From assembly GCA_029215795.1 (NCBI GenBank), contig JARDYH010000005.1, forward strand, positions 9,208,001-9,272,000: a stretch of DNA of 64,000 bases. The letters run 5' to 3'. Within the stretch, counting starts at the first letter, position 1. Each line of letters begins with the position of its first letter. The notes beneath the pieces were generated by a model, which saw only the letters and a program-made list of their open reading frames with translations, made no database searches and was not told the DNA's origin. Shown piece after piece: positions 1-11,584 of this stretch. The translations under genes were made by a program, and so were the position numbers. This DNA comes from Anniella stebbinsi (taxonomy: Eukaryota > Chordata > Lepidosauria > Squamata > Anniellidae).

Positions 1-118
1 GCCTAACCTATCTCACAGGGTTGTTGTTGTGAGGATAAAATGGAGAGAAGGATTTTGTGCACCACCTTGAGTTCCTTGAAGGAAAAAATGTGGGTTACAA
101 ATGTAATAAATAAATACG
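1..118 (+). repeat. 3' part of a Sauria-type tRNA-derived SINE
   Basis: The sequence begins inside the element at CCTATCTCACAGGGTTGTTG and runs through a CACCTTGAG block to a TGTAATAAATAAATA tail. The same body and tail occur in the fuller copies at 21206-21432 and 46009-46236. The tRNA-like head lies left of the window. Confidence 0.75.
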
Positions 119-1008
119 AAATCAGCGGTTAGAAGGCAAGTTGGTTCCCTTTCATGAAAGTTCTGTCCAGGTTAATCAGGACCTCTTTTTCCATCCCCGA
201 AAAGTGAGAGGCTGAGATCTAGTCCTCATTAAGGTGGTAAACCTGTATCTGGGTTGCACAACTTCAGATGGCAGCTTGGGTGGGTGGGGACTCATGTAAC
301 TAAATGCTCCTCCCTTTTTAAAATATACAACCTTGTACATAGAAAGCCAGGATGTCAGGGAGAAGGACTGCAGCCTAAATTTCACCCTGTCACACTTGCA
401 TTCTACATGGAGGGTGTGCTTCTGTATGGAGGAGCACTCTATCACATGAGCCATTACCTGAATAATGAAGTGGTACAGCCCCCTCAATAAGAACGAGGAC
501 CAAAAGGCCACAGACCAACCTACCCCAACCTGGCACCCTCCAGATGTGTTTAACTGTAACTCCCATCATTCCCAGCCAGCATAGCTGTCGTGTCAGAATC
601 ACAGAGTAGGTTCATGGTAGACAGAATTCCTTTACCACATTGTTCTCTGAAACAATAACACACCAGCCCAGCAACGTGTTACAGAGGAAGGCAAAACCCC
701 CCAGGGTCTCTGGTGTACGTGACCTGAGGGAAAATTTCTTTCCCAGGATGAAAAACTTGTCGTCAGTCAAGACCCACTGACCTGAGCAAAACCCTTTCTG
801 AAGAATGGGGAAAACATTGTGGCGGCAGAAGGGGTGGGGAACTCTACCTCACATCCTGCCTGTTGTTTCAGTGATTTCTGAAGCCCCCGCCAGAACATTT
901 GTATCCCATCTTTCTTCTAAGGAGCTCAGGGTGAAATACACATAGAAGGTAGCCATTGCTCTCCTCACAACTACCCCATGAAGTAATTCGGTGACTGGGT
1001 GATTGGCC

Positions 1009-1334
1009 TAACTAGGAGGACCATATGGAAAGGAGGACAGGGCTCCTGTATCTTTAACAGTTGTATAGAAAAGGGAATTTCAGCAGGTGTCATTGGTATG
1101 CATGCAACACCTGGTGAAATTCCCTCTTCATCACAACTGTTAAAGCTGTAGGAGCCCTGCCCTCTTTTGTATCTGGTCATGCTAGGCAGAGTTCCTGCAG
1201 CTGTAACTGTTGTGATGAAGGGGGGATTTCTCCAGGTGCTGCATGCATACCAATGACACCTGCTGAAATTCCCTTTTCTATACAACTGTTAAAGATATAG
1301 GAGCCCTGTCCTCCTTTCCATATGGTCACTCTAT
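1009..1334. mobile_element. Palindromic non-autonomous element, CAGGGCTCCTG family, copy 1
   Basis: The left end reads ACCATATGGAAAGGAGGACA and the right end is its near-perfect reverse complement. Inside, TTTAACAGTTGTATAGAAAA and its complement repeat as head-to-head half units, so the ~325 bp element is almost wholly self-complementary. Related copies lie at 22602-23990 (interrupted), 32571-32888 and 51468-51770. There is no coding capacity. This looks like a MITE-like DNA element, but its superfamily is not assigned. Confidence 0.7.
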
Positions 1335-1385
1335 GCATGCCACACCGAAGCATTTAAGAATGCAAAACGCTATATCCATTCAGCA

Positions 1386-1500
1386 GCCTTCCCAAACCGG
1401 GTGCCCCCTCGATGTGTTGAACAACAACTCCTAGCACTCCCAGCCAGGCATGGGAGTCGTAGCCCAGTACACCTGAAGAGCACCAGGTTGGGGAAGACTG
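1386..1500. repeat. Short inverted-repeat element, ACTACAACTCCCATCA family
   Basis: The unit is built from 'CCAACCTGGTGCCCTCCAGATGT' type arms around an 'ACAACTCCC...GGGAGT' core and is self-complementary over about 115-140 bp. Other copies, full or half, lie near 516-600, 3371-3500, 6380-6508, 7863-7935, 8813-8957, 11485-11555, 27705-27840, 27965-28086, 47153-47289 and 56630-56772. Coordinates are approximate to a few bases. Confidence 0.65.
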
Positions 1501-3370
1501 CCGTACAGCATCAAGGCTTTGGTGCTCCAAACATGAAGCATTTGTTTAACAGGTCAGCCTGAACTCATCAACCCTTTCGAGCACAAGCAAATACACTAAT
1601 GGAGAATCTGCCTAATGCCAGCTGATGAGTCAGGGAATCCTAGAGCACGGAATACACGTTGCCATGTGGTTTTCCCGACCCACCCCCTTCAACTGGTTCG
1701 GCTGGAAAGAAAACACAGTGCTCAGTTTTAAAAAAACACCCCATCACCCTGTAACTGGGGTGAGTAAGATCTTTGACGGTAACACACAGCAAAGCACAGA
1801 GGAAACCACTAAGTCAGATGGTCTGGCGGTGTCAGCAAAAGGCTGCAGTGGCTGGAGATACCAGGGCTCAAGAGGGAAGAAACTGGCAGTAACCAGGAAG
1901 GGAGCAAACTGTGCAGTTCCTTTATGTACAGCGGTGTGTAGTGGAGGGGAATGGCAGGAGGAGGAGGAGGAGGGGAGACGTGGCACCTTTTATACCATTT
2001 GGAAGACGGAAAAGTAAGGAATCAAGAGCCCCTTTACTCTGAATTCATTTGAAACTTCTGCCACCACAATGTGGACAAACAAGGTTTGTTAGAACCCTAA
2101 CTCTATACAGAAGGGAAGTCTTAAAAAGGGGGGTGAGAAGGCAAAACAACCCCCCCACCCTTTTACAAGTGTTGTAGCTTCAATCAAGTCTGACCATCTA
2201 GGGCAGTATTGTCTACCCTGACAAGCAAATCCCCAGGGATTCAGGGGACCAGCAGGAGTGTGCATGATGTGTACATCATACACACATCATGCGCAATCCC
2301 AGCCCTTTCTGGGAATGTCAAGGATTGAGCCTGAGATTTTCTACATGCAAAGGAAATGCTCTAGCATTGAGCTACAGCCTGGCATCCCTGGCTGCAAGTG
2401 CAGCATGATTTTATCAGTCTGTTAAGGGGGTAAATAATCCATGTTAAGTGATCTGTAATAAATGCCTCCAGAAAGAGGGGCATTCTAAATTGCACTATTT
2501 TCTCTTACACGAGCGATGTGCACATCATGTGCATTCCAGCTGGTTCACAAGACTCTCCCAGTCCCAGGAGTTTCCCAGGAGAATCCTGGCCTTTTTTAGA
2601 AATTAGGATTATTCTTTTTTTGCATTGGTGATGATTAAGGCTACCACATGGGCAGAACAATCCAACGGTAGAGGGAGAATCCGTGGCAGATGTACCGCCA
2701 CTTCCTATGCTCTGCCGGGCTTGCATTGGCAAGGCAGAAGGTGGGGTGGCGGCGGCAGCGTTATTACATTTCCCCTCACTTTGGGACCAGTCGAAAATAA
2801 GTATACCAGCACTTTCCTCTCCTTCTGGGGATGTGCCGAGGGAACTGGTCTGGATCTGGAATGCTTCCTTTCTACCCTCTTCGCCATCTGACCACCGACC
2901 ATTATACAGAGGCATCCAAGGGAAGGTCCCCCTCTCTGCCCTGGAGAAAGAGATCACCTATATCCTGTAGCCCTTGGGATGCCCTCCCAGGGATTACAGA
3001 GCTGCAATTCTATACCATTTTACCTGAGATTTAGCCCCATTGAACTCAGTGGGATTTGCTTTTGAGCAGTCAGGGGTAGGATTGTGCTATTAACCGATTA
3101 GTCAGTTGGATTAAAGAACTTTTGATCATTTAAAAAGCTGCTCCCCCCATTAAACGGCCACCAGATATTTTTTTAAAAAGATTTAAGACTGCAATCCTGT
3201 ATTTATTCATCTGGTAATAAATTCCATTGAACTCAATAGGACTTACTTCGCAGTATACATGTATAGGATTGTCAATTATTTAATATACAAACATGTACAA
3301 AAAAAATGAGAAAAGGAATAATTTTTCCAGGATGGTCACTGACAGACATTTTGGGTGCATAATTTAAAAC

Positions 3371-3500
3371 AGCCTTTCCCAACTTGGTGCCCTCCAGATG
3401 CGTTGGGATTACAACTTTTATCATCCCCAGCAACGACATGGATGTTGGCTGGGGATGACAGGAGTTGTAATCAAATATGCCTGGAAGGTTTCAGGTCAGG
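3371..3500. repeat. Short inverted-repeat element, ACTACAACTCCCATCA family
   Basis: The left arm AGCCTTTCCCAACTTGGTGC and the right-hand GGGATGACAGGAGTTGTAAT pair with the opposite arms of the same copy. It lies in intron 1 of the NT5DC-like gene. Confidence 0.6.
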
Positions 3501-3740
3501 GAAAGCTGAAAACAAAGAAAGTATGTTCCCCCGCCCCCACCAATGGTTGTAGATTTGAATCAATTAAAAGTCACATGGTTAATCAACTACCATTTTTTTA
3601 GAGGGTGCCAGTCCTAGTGGAAAATTACAGAGAAGGAGCAGCGTTGGCCTGCGGTAGCGAGAACAAAGAGTCCTGCAGCATCTTAAAGATGTACAGATTC
3701 ATGCACAAATAATGCAAAGAGACTTGTGGCACCTTAAAGA

Positions 3741-3862
3741 CTAAGGGTGAAATTCTATGCATGTTTAGACAGAAAAAAAACCCTACAACTCCCAGCATTC
3801 CTCTGGATGGGGAATGCTGAGACATGTAAAACTTTCTCTCTAAACTTGCAAAGGATTGTGCC
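3741..3862. repeat. Inverted-repeat element, TGCATGTTTAGACAGAAA family
   Basis: The left end ATTCTATGCATGTTTAGACA and the right end CTCTAAACTTGCAAAGGATT are related in inverted orientation around an ACAACTCCCAGCATTCC core. Sister copies lie at about 7220-7346 and 41668-41800. No coding capacity. Confidence 0.6.
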
Positions 3863-4549
3863 CTAACTTTTTTTAAAATTGTGGCCATAGGCTTTTCGTG
3901 AACTGAGGAGCCCACTTAATTAGATGTAGGAACTGTAATTTTAAGTTGGCAGGTATACACATACGTATGCATACACCACAAACACAAAGCTGTAGGGAAA
4001 TGCCATAATACTTTAGCCTCTAAAATGCTGTAAGACTCTCTGTTGTTCCGGCTCTGGTGTTGATGTTTCCGACACTAGGGCTGTCTCAAGCCCTGCCCTA
4101 AAAACCAGACACAAAGCATCCTGCAGATCTTTTCTTGCCGCCACCTCCGCCCCCCCTCCTGCTGCCAGCACGTCCCTGCAAAACAAGGGGAAGGGGAGCC
4201 CCCACATCCCAGCTTGGATGTCACCAGAAGGGATTAGGACTCCAAAGGCAGCCTCCATATTCCAATCACAAGGGGGGGGGGGGTAAAAGAAGCAATGGAA
4301 AGATGATCAAATTCATCACAACAGCAGAGATGACTTGGGTGACAAAAAAAAAACGTGATAGAATTAAATACCAGAAAACCCGATTATAGGGGGCGGGGGG
4401 GCGAAGAAGATGCTGGAGGAAGAGAACCCCTAGGTATGTTGGATTACGGGGGAGGAAAGAGGGGGAGGGGAAGAAGGGCAAGAAGAAATCAGGGGAAACC
4501 TCCTCGGTGTTCAAGATCGCGCGTGTGTACACACCGAAGAAAACTGGAC

Positions 4550-5500
4550 CCCGGGAATACGATCCGAGAAGCAGTGCTGGGAATCTGCCGTGGCAATTAG
4601 GGGAGAAGATCGCGCTTAGGAGAGGAATCGCCGTTAAGGAAGATTCAAGTTTAGGGAGAAACTCAGTGTTTCTCCGGCGTCTTCCAGAAAATGGGGGGGT
4701 GGGGGTGGGGTCCTTTGGGGGCGGCGGAGGAGAGAAGCAAAAAGATGGGAGGGGGATGCAGAAAAGTAATTCTGCATTGCAACGAGGTCGGGGAAAGAAG
4801 AACAGGGAAGGCTTTGTGTCGCTGGGGGGTGGGGGTCGGGGGGTGGAGCACCTCTAGCTTGGGACCTTCTCCAGCTTTCTAGAGATCCAGCATCCAGACC
4901 GCTGGATCTCCGAGGATGGGGCCCAGGCACAGGTCCAATCCCGCCCCCCACCCCCCAAGGAAAGGGGATCCTGAAAAGCGAGAGACGCCCACGCGGCTCA
5001 CCGTGCACCAGCCGCTTCATCTCCCCATAGCGGGCCCAGAGAAAGCTCTTATTGTCCGGCCCGGGAGCCGGAGCGCTGCTGGAAAAGGCTCGAGCGGCGG
5101 GATCTTCGTCCACCGGAGTCGCTCCTGCCACTCGCCGGGCATGCGGCTTCCTGCTGCCGTAGGGCGGCCTGGGCTGGGGGGCTTGAGTGGCGGCCGCAGG
5201 AGCAGCAGCCCCGGGCACCTCCGCGCCAAAGCGGGTGCAGTAGGGGGCTGCCAGGCGCAGCAGCCACCCGGCCCTCGCGGCGGCGGCAGCGGCAGGGCCA
5301 GCCATGGCGCGAGAGGCGTCTGGCCAGCCACGCACTGCAGCCGCAGCAGCAGCAGCTACCAGCCAAGGGGGCGGGCAGGGGGAGGTGGCTCCGCCCCGGC
5401 AGGGAGAGGGCCTGGCCGGGTGCCCCCCAGCCCTCTCAAGGGGCGAGGGCCCTGCCCTCCTCCCGCGTCACTTCTTCTGCGGCCAGTTCCTTGGACGAAA
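4550..5500 (-). promoter_or_regulatory. CpG-rich promoter of the NT5DC-like gene
   Basis: This stretch is GC-rich with frequent CG dinucleotides, unlike the flanking DNA, and it contains the first coding exon of the NT5DC-like gene. No clear TATA box lies just upstream of the ATG, as expected for a CpG-island promoter. The open frames on the plus strand here are by-products of the high GC content. Boundaries are approximate. Confidence 0.6.
5002..5305 (-). CDS. NT5DC2/NT5DC3-like 5'-nucleotidase domain protein, first coding exon (partial gene)
   Basis: The exon encodes 101 codons plus one base. The start is the ATG at 5305 in a strong context (G at -3, G at +4); the frame stays open upstream but offers no further ATG. 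The N-terminus is rich in Ala and Arg with few acidic residues, which looks like a mitochondrial presequence. The end of the exon encodes NKSFLWARYGEMKRLVH, close to the WARYxEMKxLVHD segment that precedes the HAD-like nucleotidase core of NT5DC2 and NT5DC3. The donor is CACG|GTGAGC in phase 1, so the next exon can supply the expected Asp. The HAD catalytic domain is not in the window, so intron 1 runs past the left edge. Family members are putative 5'-nucleotidases of uncertain substrate. I cannot separate NT5DC2, NT5DC3 or a third paralogue from this exon alone. Confidence 0.68.
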
Positions 5501-5654
5501 GCGCTCTTCCTTTCAACGGGATGCCTTTGCTCCCCAAAGAAGCGCGTTCTTGCTACATTGAAATACTAGGAAGCGGGTGGGTTCCCCTGAGTTCAGCGGG
5601 GTCCACCGTTCCGACGCTATGCGTGCTTTCTTGGCTGCAATTCCAACGGGATAA

Positions 5655-5870
5655 TAATAATAATAACCCGCCTCTCCCTCCGGATCGAAGCGGGGAACAT
5701 CAAGCATAAAATACACAAACTGATTAAAAGCACAGAAAACCAATACATCATTAAAATACCAGTAAAACACCAATCAAACATTTAAAATTCATCAGGGTAT
5801 TCCTGCCGAAAGAGATCAGTCTTATAGCTCTTTAAAATTCTTGAAGACTTGTGAGTTGGGGGGGATCTTC
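5655..5870 (-). mobile_element. L2-clade LINE 3' end, truncated
   Basis: On the minus strand the sequence matches, in order, the 3' end also seen at 41340-41465: a phrase related to TTTTAATGATGTATTGGTTT, a CCCGCTTCGATCC block and a short ATT-type tail (TTATTATTATTAT). There is no intact reverse transcriptase here. Confidence 0.6.
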
Positions 5871-8800
5871 CTTCTAAAGGAGAAAGTGCACGGAAGCCTG
5901 CGGCTACAATCCTGACCGTAAGCGCACTTTTGAGAAATCAGTCCTATGGAGCTCAAGAGGGGGACTGGCTTCCGTGCACACGTCCTTCCAGAGTCTGGCC
6001 TCTTTGCGCTCAGTTCTTGAAGGGGTGTGGGGAGCATTTGGCATCTCTGATTCTTCCTCTGGACTCGGTTATCCCAGACTAAGCGCACCAACCAGTTTAC
6101 CTTCTGGAGGCTGTAGCACAAGGACGCACTAACAACATTACCTGTGCAGGCCAGTCCTAATCATGTTGACTCAGAATTTGAGGCATACTGATTTCAGATG
6201 AGTGCAGGATTGCAGGTAATAATAAAAAAAGGCACGTCACCAGGTTTGTTTGTTTTTTTAAACTTATTCACTAATTGCGAGATTTGCAGGCCCATGGAAC
6301 TCATAGCTGGCAGAATAGTATCTGGAAGAAATCATTTTGGGGATACTAAACCCGTATTTAGAACCAATGGTAGGCCTAACACAGGGGTGGGGAAATGGTA
6401 GCTCTCCAGATGTTTGTTGGACTACAACTCCCATCACTTCTGGCCATTCACTATACTGGCTGAGGCTGGAGGGCAACATCTGGCGGACCCAGGTTTCCCA
6501 TCACTGGCATAGCATGTCACCAAAATAATGGAGCTACTAAAACTCTGAGCTAGCCTGAGGCCTTTACTTCTCCAAACTGTGACTGTGCTGCTTGTCTGTA
6601 CCGGGGTGCCAAAAGACACTCAGCACATTTTACTTTTCTAGTTATCTAAAATATTTTGTATCCAGAAATTCTCCAAGCAGCTCCCAAAACAAAACAAACC
6701 CGTCTTCAATAGCCCACTTCATGCATTCAGAATTGCATATATAGAATGGGCCTGCACCTGAGGTTATGCAGCACTGCTAGTCCTCATGACCCCAATGTGC
6801 ATGCATTAGGGTTTCCCCATGTTCTGGAACCCTGGGCAGTCGTCCTTCCAAAACTAGGTCTGTGCATGTAGGCTCAATACATGGCCTTTGGAGGGTAGGG
6901 GCCAATGGCACTGGACAATCTCAGGGGTGGGGCTAAAGACACAACCCCAGAGGGCCGGCCCTACAGTTAGGTAGAGTGCTGCTCCTGGGGCTCAGCTGAG
7001 AAACCAGCAACTGTTGGCCTCTCCTCTCCTCAAACTGTTCCTGTTCCAACTGCGGGTTGTAAATAAGAACTAATGCCCAAGTCTGCTTTGGTTCCTTCCC
7101 TTCCAATCTCTTTTCCTTTTGTGTTGTGTCTTTTTAGCCTAAGGGCAGGGACAGAGTTATTATTAGTCTTTCTAAGGCACTCTAGATAGGACCTTTTTTC
7201 TTATTGAAGAGCAGGGTAAAAAATGCTTTAAAAGCACAAACCTATGCATGTTTAGATAGAAAAAAGCCCTACAACTCCCAGAATGCCCCAGTCAACATTT
7301 TGGAGGCTTTTTTTCTGTCTAAATATGCACAGAATTGTGCCCTAAATCAATAGATTTTAGGAGCCATGAAAGGTCAGCAAAGTGTTAAATTTGTGTTTAT
7401 TGTATTTTTTTACTCCTGGGGAAAGGCACTTGTGGGATTTTCTGTCTCAGGTGCCAGATTCACTTGGCCAGCCTAGTACTGTGCACCGAGAGTCTCCGTT
7501 TACAGCAAAATGGCTTGGAGCAGCCCTGCTCACTCCATGTGGCATTCCCCAACACATGATGCCCATGTTCACCTTTTCATGCCATTTTACTCTTCTGCAA
7601 TGGGAAGCCCTTTGCCCTGCTTGCATTTTACACTGCAGCAACAAGGTACATACTATAAAAATGTACACAGTCTACTGAATGGGCACTTGCGCTTACAGCT
7701 AATGCTCCGCAATTTACATAACCAATTTGCATCCACCTTTTAACCCTGGCTGAAGGAAACATTTACATTTGATCCTGAAGTGCTTGGGCTGAAGGTAATC
7801 ATGGCTAACAAGTCCCATTCATTTGAATGGGTCAACTCTAAAGGCTAATACAACCCCGTTATGTCAGGGATGGGGAACATGTGGCCTTCCAGATGCTTTT
7901 GAACTCCTAGTCCCATCAGCCCTAGGCAGCACAGCCAATGCAGGACTCCTTTATGTAAACTGCTTTCGAAGCATGAATTGGATTGATCAAAATGACACTC
8001 AAGACAGACGTTTAAGGAAACATATTGTACTTATCACAAGGGTGCATGCACAAAAGAAAATGGAAAGAATACAGAGATAAGATCACATGCTGTCAGATTA
8101 GTTGAGCAGGCACATCAGAGAACCCTAGACTGGTCATGCCATGCAACTCCACATGTGCCTGCTTGCTTTCCTATCCTCTTCCCCCTCCTTTGTTATAGGG
8201 CAAAGCATACGCCACTCTTACCACCACTGGAACTAACTCTGCCTCTGCTGCTGCCAGGGGCAGAGGCCTATCCTGTATATGTAAGGACATGACCATCTTC
8301 TCGTATCAAAACAAGGTCTACCCAGTCCAGCATTATCTTTGACTAACGAGCCAGATACCTCTGAGAATTGGTTTCCCCCATTGCATGCCCCCTAAGCATC
8401 TCAGTCCTCAATGGAGAGTTTTGGGGGTTTTCTGCTTCTGAAAGATTTTTTTCTAGTTTTTTTTGGGGGGGGTAACTTCTGCAAACCTTAGGATTTTTGT
8501 GCACAGATGGCACCATTTTGGCTACATAAGCAACAGCGCTGTACCTTTAAATTAGAAACAGAGTAAGCCTCTATCCTGTGCTTCTTAAATTATCTTTTCT
8601 AACCTAGAAGCACCACTGATTTAAACCTTTTCTCGTATGGAAGGTGCTTCAAGTGTTTCATAATCTAAATTGCTTTTTTCCTGTACCTTTTCCAGTTCCA
8701 TATCCTAGTTGGTGCCCTATACTGCAAGTTATTTGAGTAGGACAAAAGGCATACAAGAAGCTGTTCCAATTCCATACTCAAGAAGTGTACTCAAGGAAGT

Positions 8801-9064
8801 GAGGCTACAGCTAAATCAGCCTTCCCAAACTTGCCACCTTCCAGATGTTTGGGACTACATCTCCCATCATCCCCAACCATTGGCCATGCTACTTGGGGCT
8901 GATGGGAGCTGTAGTGAAAAAACATACAGAGGGGACCAGGTTGGGTAAGGCTGGCCTAGGTATGTTTCTCATGTAATTACTATTTCTAAAAGGGAAAAAC
9001 AGTCACGAGAGGCAGATACAGAACAGAACCATAACTGGGCTTGACCCTCTCCACACCCCTCCTC

Positions 9065-9375
9065 CAAGCTCTTAATTTTCTTTATTTGTGGCATTTGTAT
9101 ACTGCTGAATATAGTAAAAATCCCTCAGCGGTTCACAATATTAAAATACAATAAGATGCAATATTAAAAGCACAACATTAAAACAACTACAGTAAAACTA
9201 TGAAAGGAGCAACAAAATGGAGCAGCATGATTAGTTTACATTATAGCCCAGGGAAAGCCTTGGTGAAGAGGTGCGTTTTTAGGAAGTGTTTTCTGCCTCC
9301 CAAACTGCACAGGGGGAGGGTGCCGCTACAGAGAAGGCCTGTCCTTGAGGTTCTTCACGGCAACATTCCTTCTGT
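9065..9375 (-). mobile_element. Old L2-like LINE remnant
   Basis: The sequence carries, in the same order as the better copy at 22871-23957, a run of AAAATACAATAAGATGC-like A-rich sequence followed by GGTGAAGAGGTGCGTTTTTA and a block related to the L2 segment encoding the end of the reverse transcriptase ORF. It is heavily decayed. Confidence 0.45.
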
Positions 9376-11584
9376 TTTGGAATGACTATAAAAGTGTTAT
9401 TTGGCACCCCACAACTTGAAAGTCCAGCGCTCATCCAAACCAGCTTGCATCTCACACGTAATATTAAACGTTCTATAGCTCTTCTCAATTGACAGCATCT
9501 CATTAGGCAATAAGTAACAAAGTACAAGGAGACTCTGACTTTCCCTAGACCGAGCACAACTTTCTCCTGCCTGTCGACAACATACGTGCTATGAGCTATC
9601 TTTCCCCAGCAGCTGGCACTGTCCCACAGTAATTGCAAAAGCATTGTGTGTTGCAGCAAGGTTCACCTACCTCAGGCCTGAAACACTACTAAAGAGTCTT
9701 GCAAAATGTCACGCAGGCCTGGAAGGTAACTGAAAGTAGACGTTACAGCAATTATAGCACACAGATCAGGACGAAAACTTGTTCCACGGTGTAGTATTGG
9801 GCCTTCTCTCCCATGACACTCTGTTGCAGGCACTTGGCTTCTTAGTCCAAAATGCAAAGGCAGAGTAGCATGTTACAGAAGGACATTTCTTATTCCTCAG
9901 CCCCTCTTCCTTTCTTTTGCAGAACTCCCACAGCTACAGCCCAGCCCAGAGGACCAAGAGCCATTTCGCACACTGCACAGCAACAAATCAAGCAGGCAAT
10001 CAAGGGAGGGCTACAGAGCTCCATCACACCTGATTTCCCCCCCTGGTTTGCCTCCATTTTTTTTACCTCTGATGCAGAAGTGCATCAAGCTTATGATCCC
10101 TTTCACCTGAATAGCTGCTCCTTCGCTCCTTTGCTCTTCCACTCCACTCCACCCCTTCTTTCTCCCTCCTGCCAGATGAGCACTTCAACTAGACCGCCTT
10201 TCTGTCGAGTAAAAATGGAACGACTCTTTAGTCTGGCTCTTTGGGGGCATTCGAGGGAGTACAATCCTGTCTCTGCAGACTCAGGTGTTGTATAATTTTA
10301 AAAAAATGCTTTCGAGCCTGGGATGCAAGGTTTGGGTTTTATATTAAGGCTTGGAGCTGGCTGCTGGGAGATCGCTTTTCCCTGCCAGGACCTGATGCAA
10401 TCCATTCAACCCCCCAGTTCCTTTAAAACTACACGGAAGCTTACGGCACATTAAATGCGCTTAGGGGAAATAATCCAGTCTTTTAGCGTTCTAGGAAAGG
10501 CTGGGGAAGAGGTGGGGTGTCAGCAGGACAGGCACGGCGTCATGAGAGTACCGTGCTGCAAATCCGCACACCAGGCATGGTGAGAGTGCACTAAATCGCT
10601 GGCGTGACGGAGCTCACAATTAAGCCTCCATCCATCTTTAGCTGGCTGTGGCAACGCCATAGAGCTTAACGTTTTTGCCAGAAGGGGGCATCAGCTGCCC
10701 ATACAGCAGGCCTCGAGTCACAGCACCCTCTAGCAGGAAGCCTTCAGACTGCAGCCCATTTGATGGTGCGTTGTTTTTAAACAGAAAGCCAAACATCCTT
10801 CTCCTCCCTCCCCTCCAGTGCCTGGCACCGTCTGCTTGAAGCAACAGAAGGTGCTTTCAGAGAGCCTTTTGCATCCAGGCCAGATAGGCCACTAGCCTTG
10901 GTAAGGACAAAGCACACACATCTTTCCCCTGGCACAGAGAAAGGGATCTAGAAACAGGAGAGGGATCCAACACCTGTCAGGATATTTCTCAGCAATCTTA
11001 TTTGGTTGTGAAGGCACTGCGTGTACGGAATGATGGGGGCATTGTGTCCACAAAAAAAAGGGAATTTCATCAGTTTCTGGCAAGGCTATATGATGAACAG
11101 CTACACAAAAAGCTCGGTTAAAGGAACTTAAGGAAATAGAGTTCCTCTCAATGGAGTGATATTTGTTATCCTTTAATATATCATGCCAGTAAAAAAAAAG
11201 GGGGGGGGGAGGGAGAATATATTGTGCAACCATCATAGCTAGAATGATATTTGCTAAACAGAACAAGGATGGAGGATAGGATGGTTAGAGACGCGATATG
11301 AATATGCAAGCATGTCCTGTAGAAGGATTTTAGAAGAGAAGTGGACAACCATGTACACATTTTTGTCACCCTAAGTAAATGATGGTTATATTAGCATTTT
11401 AAGTGGTACGTTATAAAACTGAGCAGCGTTTTCTTTTTATCTGTGTTATGAGATTTTATATGGTTATATTGTTTGTGCTCTTGCAGGCTGAAGCATCCTG
11501 GGAATTATAGTCCAATACTTCTGAAGGGCACCAAGTTGGGGAAGGCTACGCGTTGGATTGTAGTTAAGAAAAAAAGACTAGTGA

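Larger units (their letters stand above)
1..5001. other. Part of intron 1 of the NT5DC-like gene; repeats only
   Basis: I find no exon of the NT5DC-like gene here on the minus strand. The stretch holds a SINE tail (1-118), a half copy of the 'ACTACAACTCCCATCA' palindrome (about 516-600), a full CAGGGCTCCTG palindrome (1009-1334), another ACTACAACTCCCATCA copy (1386-1500), a reverse-oriented tRNA-like SINE fragment near 2305-2390, remnants around 3030-3270 of a repeat containing ATTGAACTCAATAGGACTTA, a further palindrome copy (3371-3500) and an element at 3741-3862. Open frames here do not resemble known proteins. Confidence 0.5.
5500..11584. other. Intergenic DNA between the NT5DC-like promoter and the 3' end of the Bicaudal-D-like gene
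   Basis: No exon was recognised. The stretch holds a reverse-oriented L2 tail (5655-5870), ACTACAACTCCCATCA palindromes (6380-6508, 7863-7935, 8813-8957, 11485-11555), a TGCATGTTTAGACAGAAA element (7220-7346) and a second old L2-like remnant (about 9065-9375). The 67-codon minus-strand frame at 10638-10844 was considered as an exon but has no recognisable family. About 9.4-11.4 kb has no feature I can name. Confidence 0.45.

Noticed and set aside
1625..2017. A 130-codon plus-strand frame as a gene
   Set aside because: No domain, no splice or promoter context, and a Glu-rich end made by a GGA repeat.
2305..2390. A functional tRNA gene on the minus strand
   Set aside because: It has a B-box-like GGCTCAATCC and a tRNA-like head but no complete cloverleaf; it looks like a SINE fragment.
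4916..5569. A 217-codon plus-strand frame over the CpG island
   Set aside because: It is the GC-rich opposite strand of the NT5DC-like exon, with low-complexity Pro/Gly/Arg content and no recognisable domain.
10638..10844. A minus-strand frame ending VKLYGVATAS as a further terminal exon of the Bicaudal-D-like gene
   Set aside because: It lies beyond the AATAAA at 11602, its frame does not match the phase of the exon at 13948, and the peptide resembles no Bicaudal-D end.
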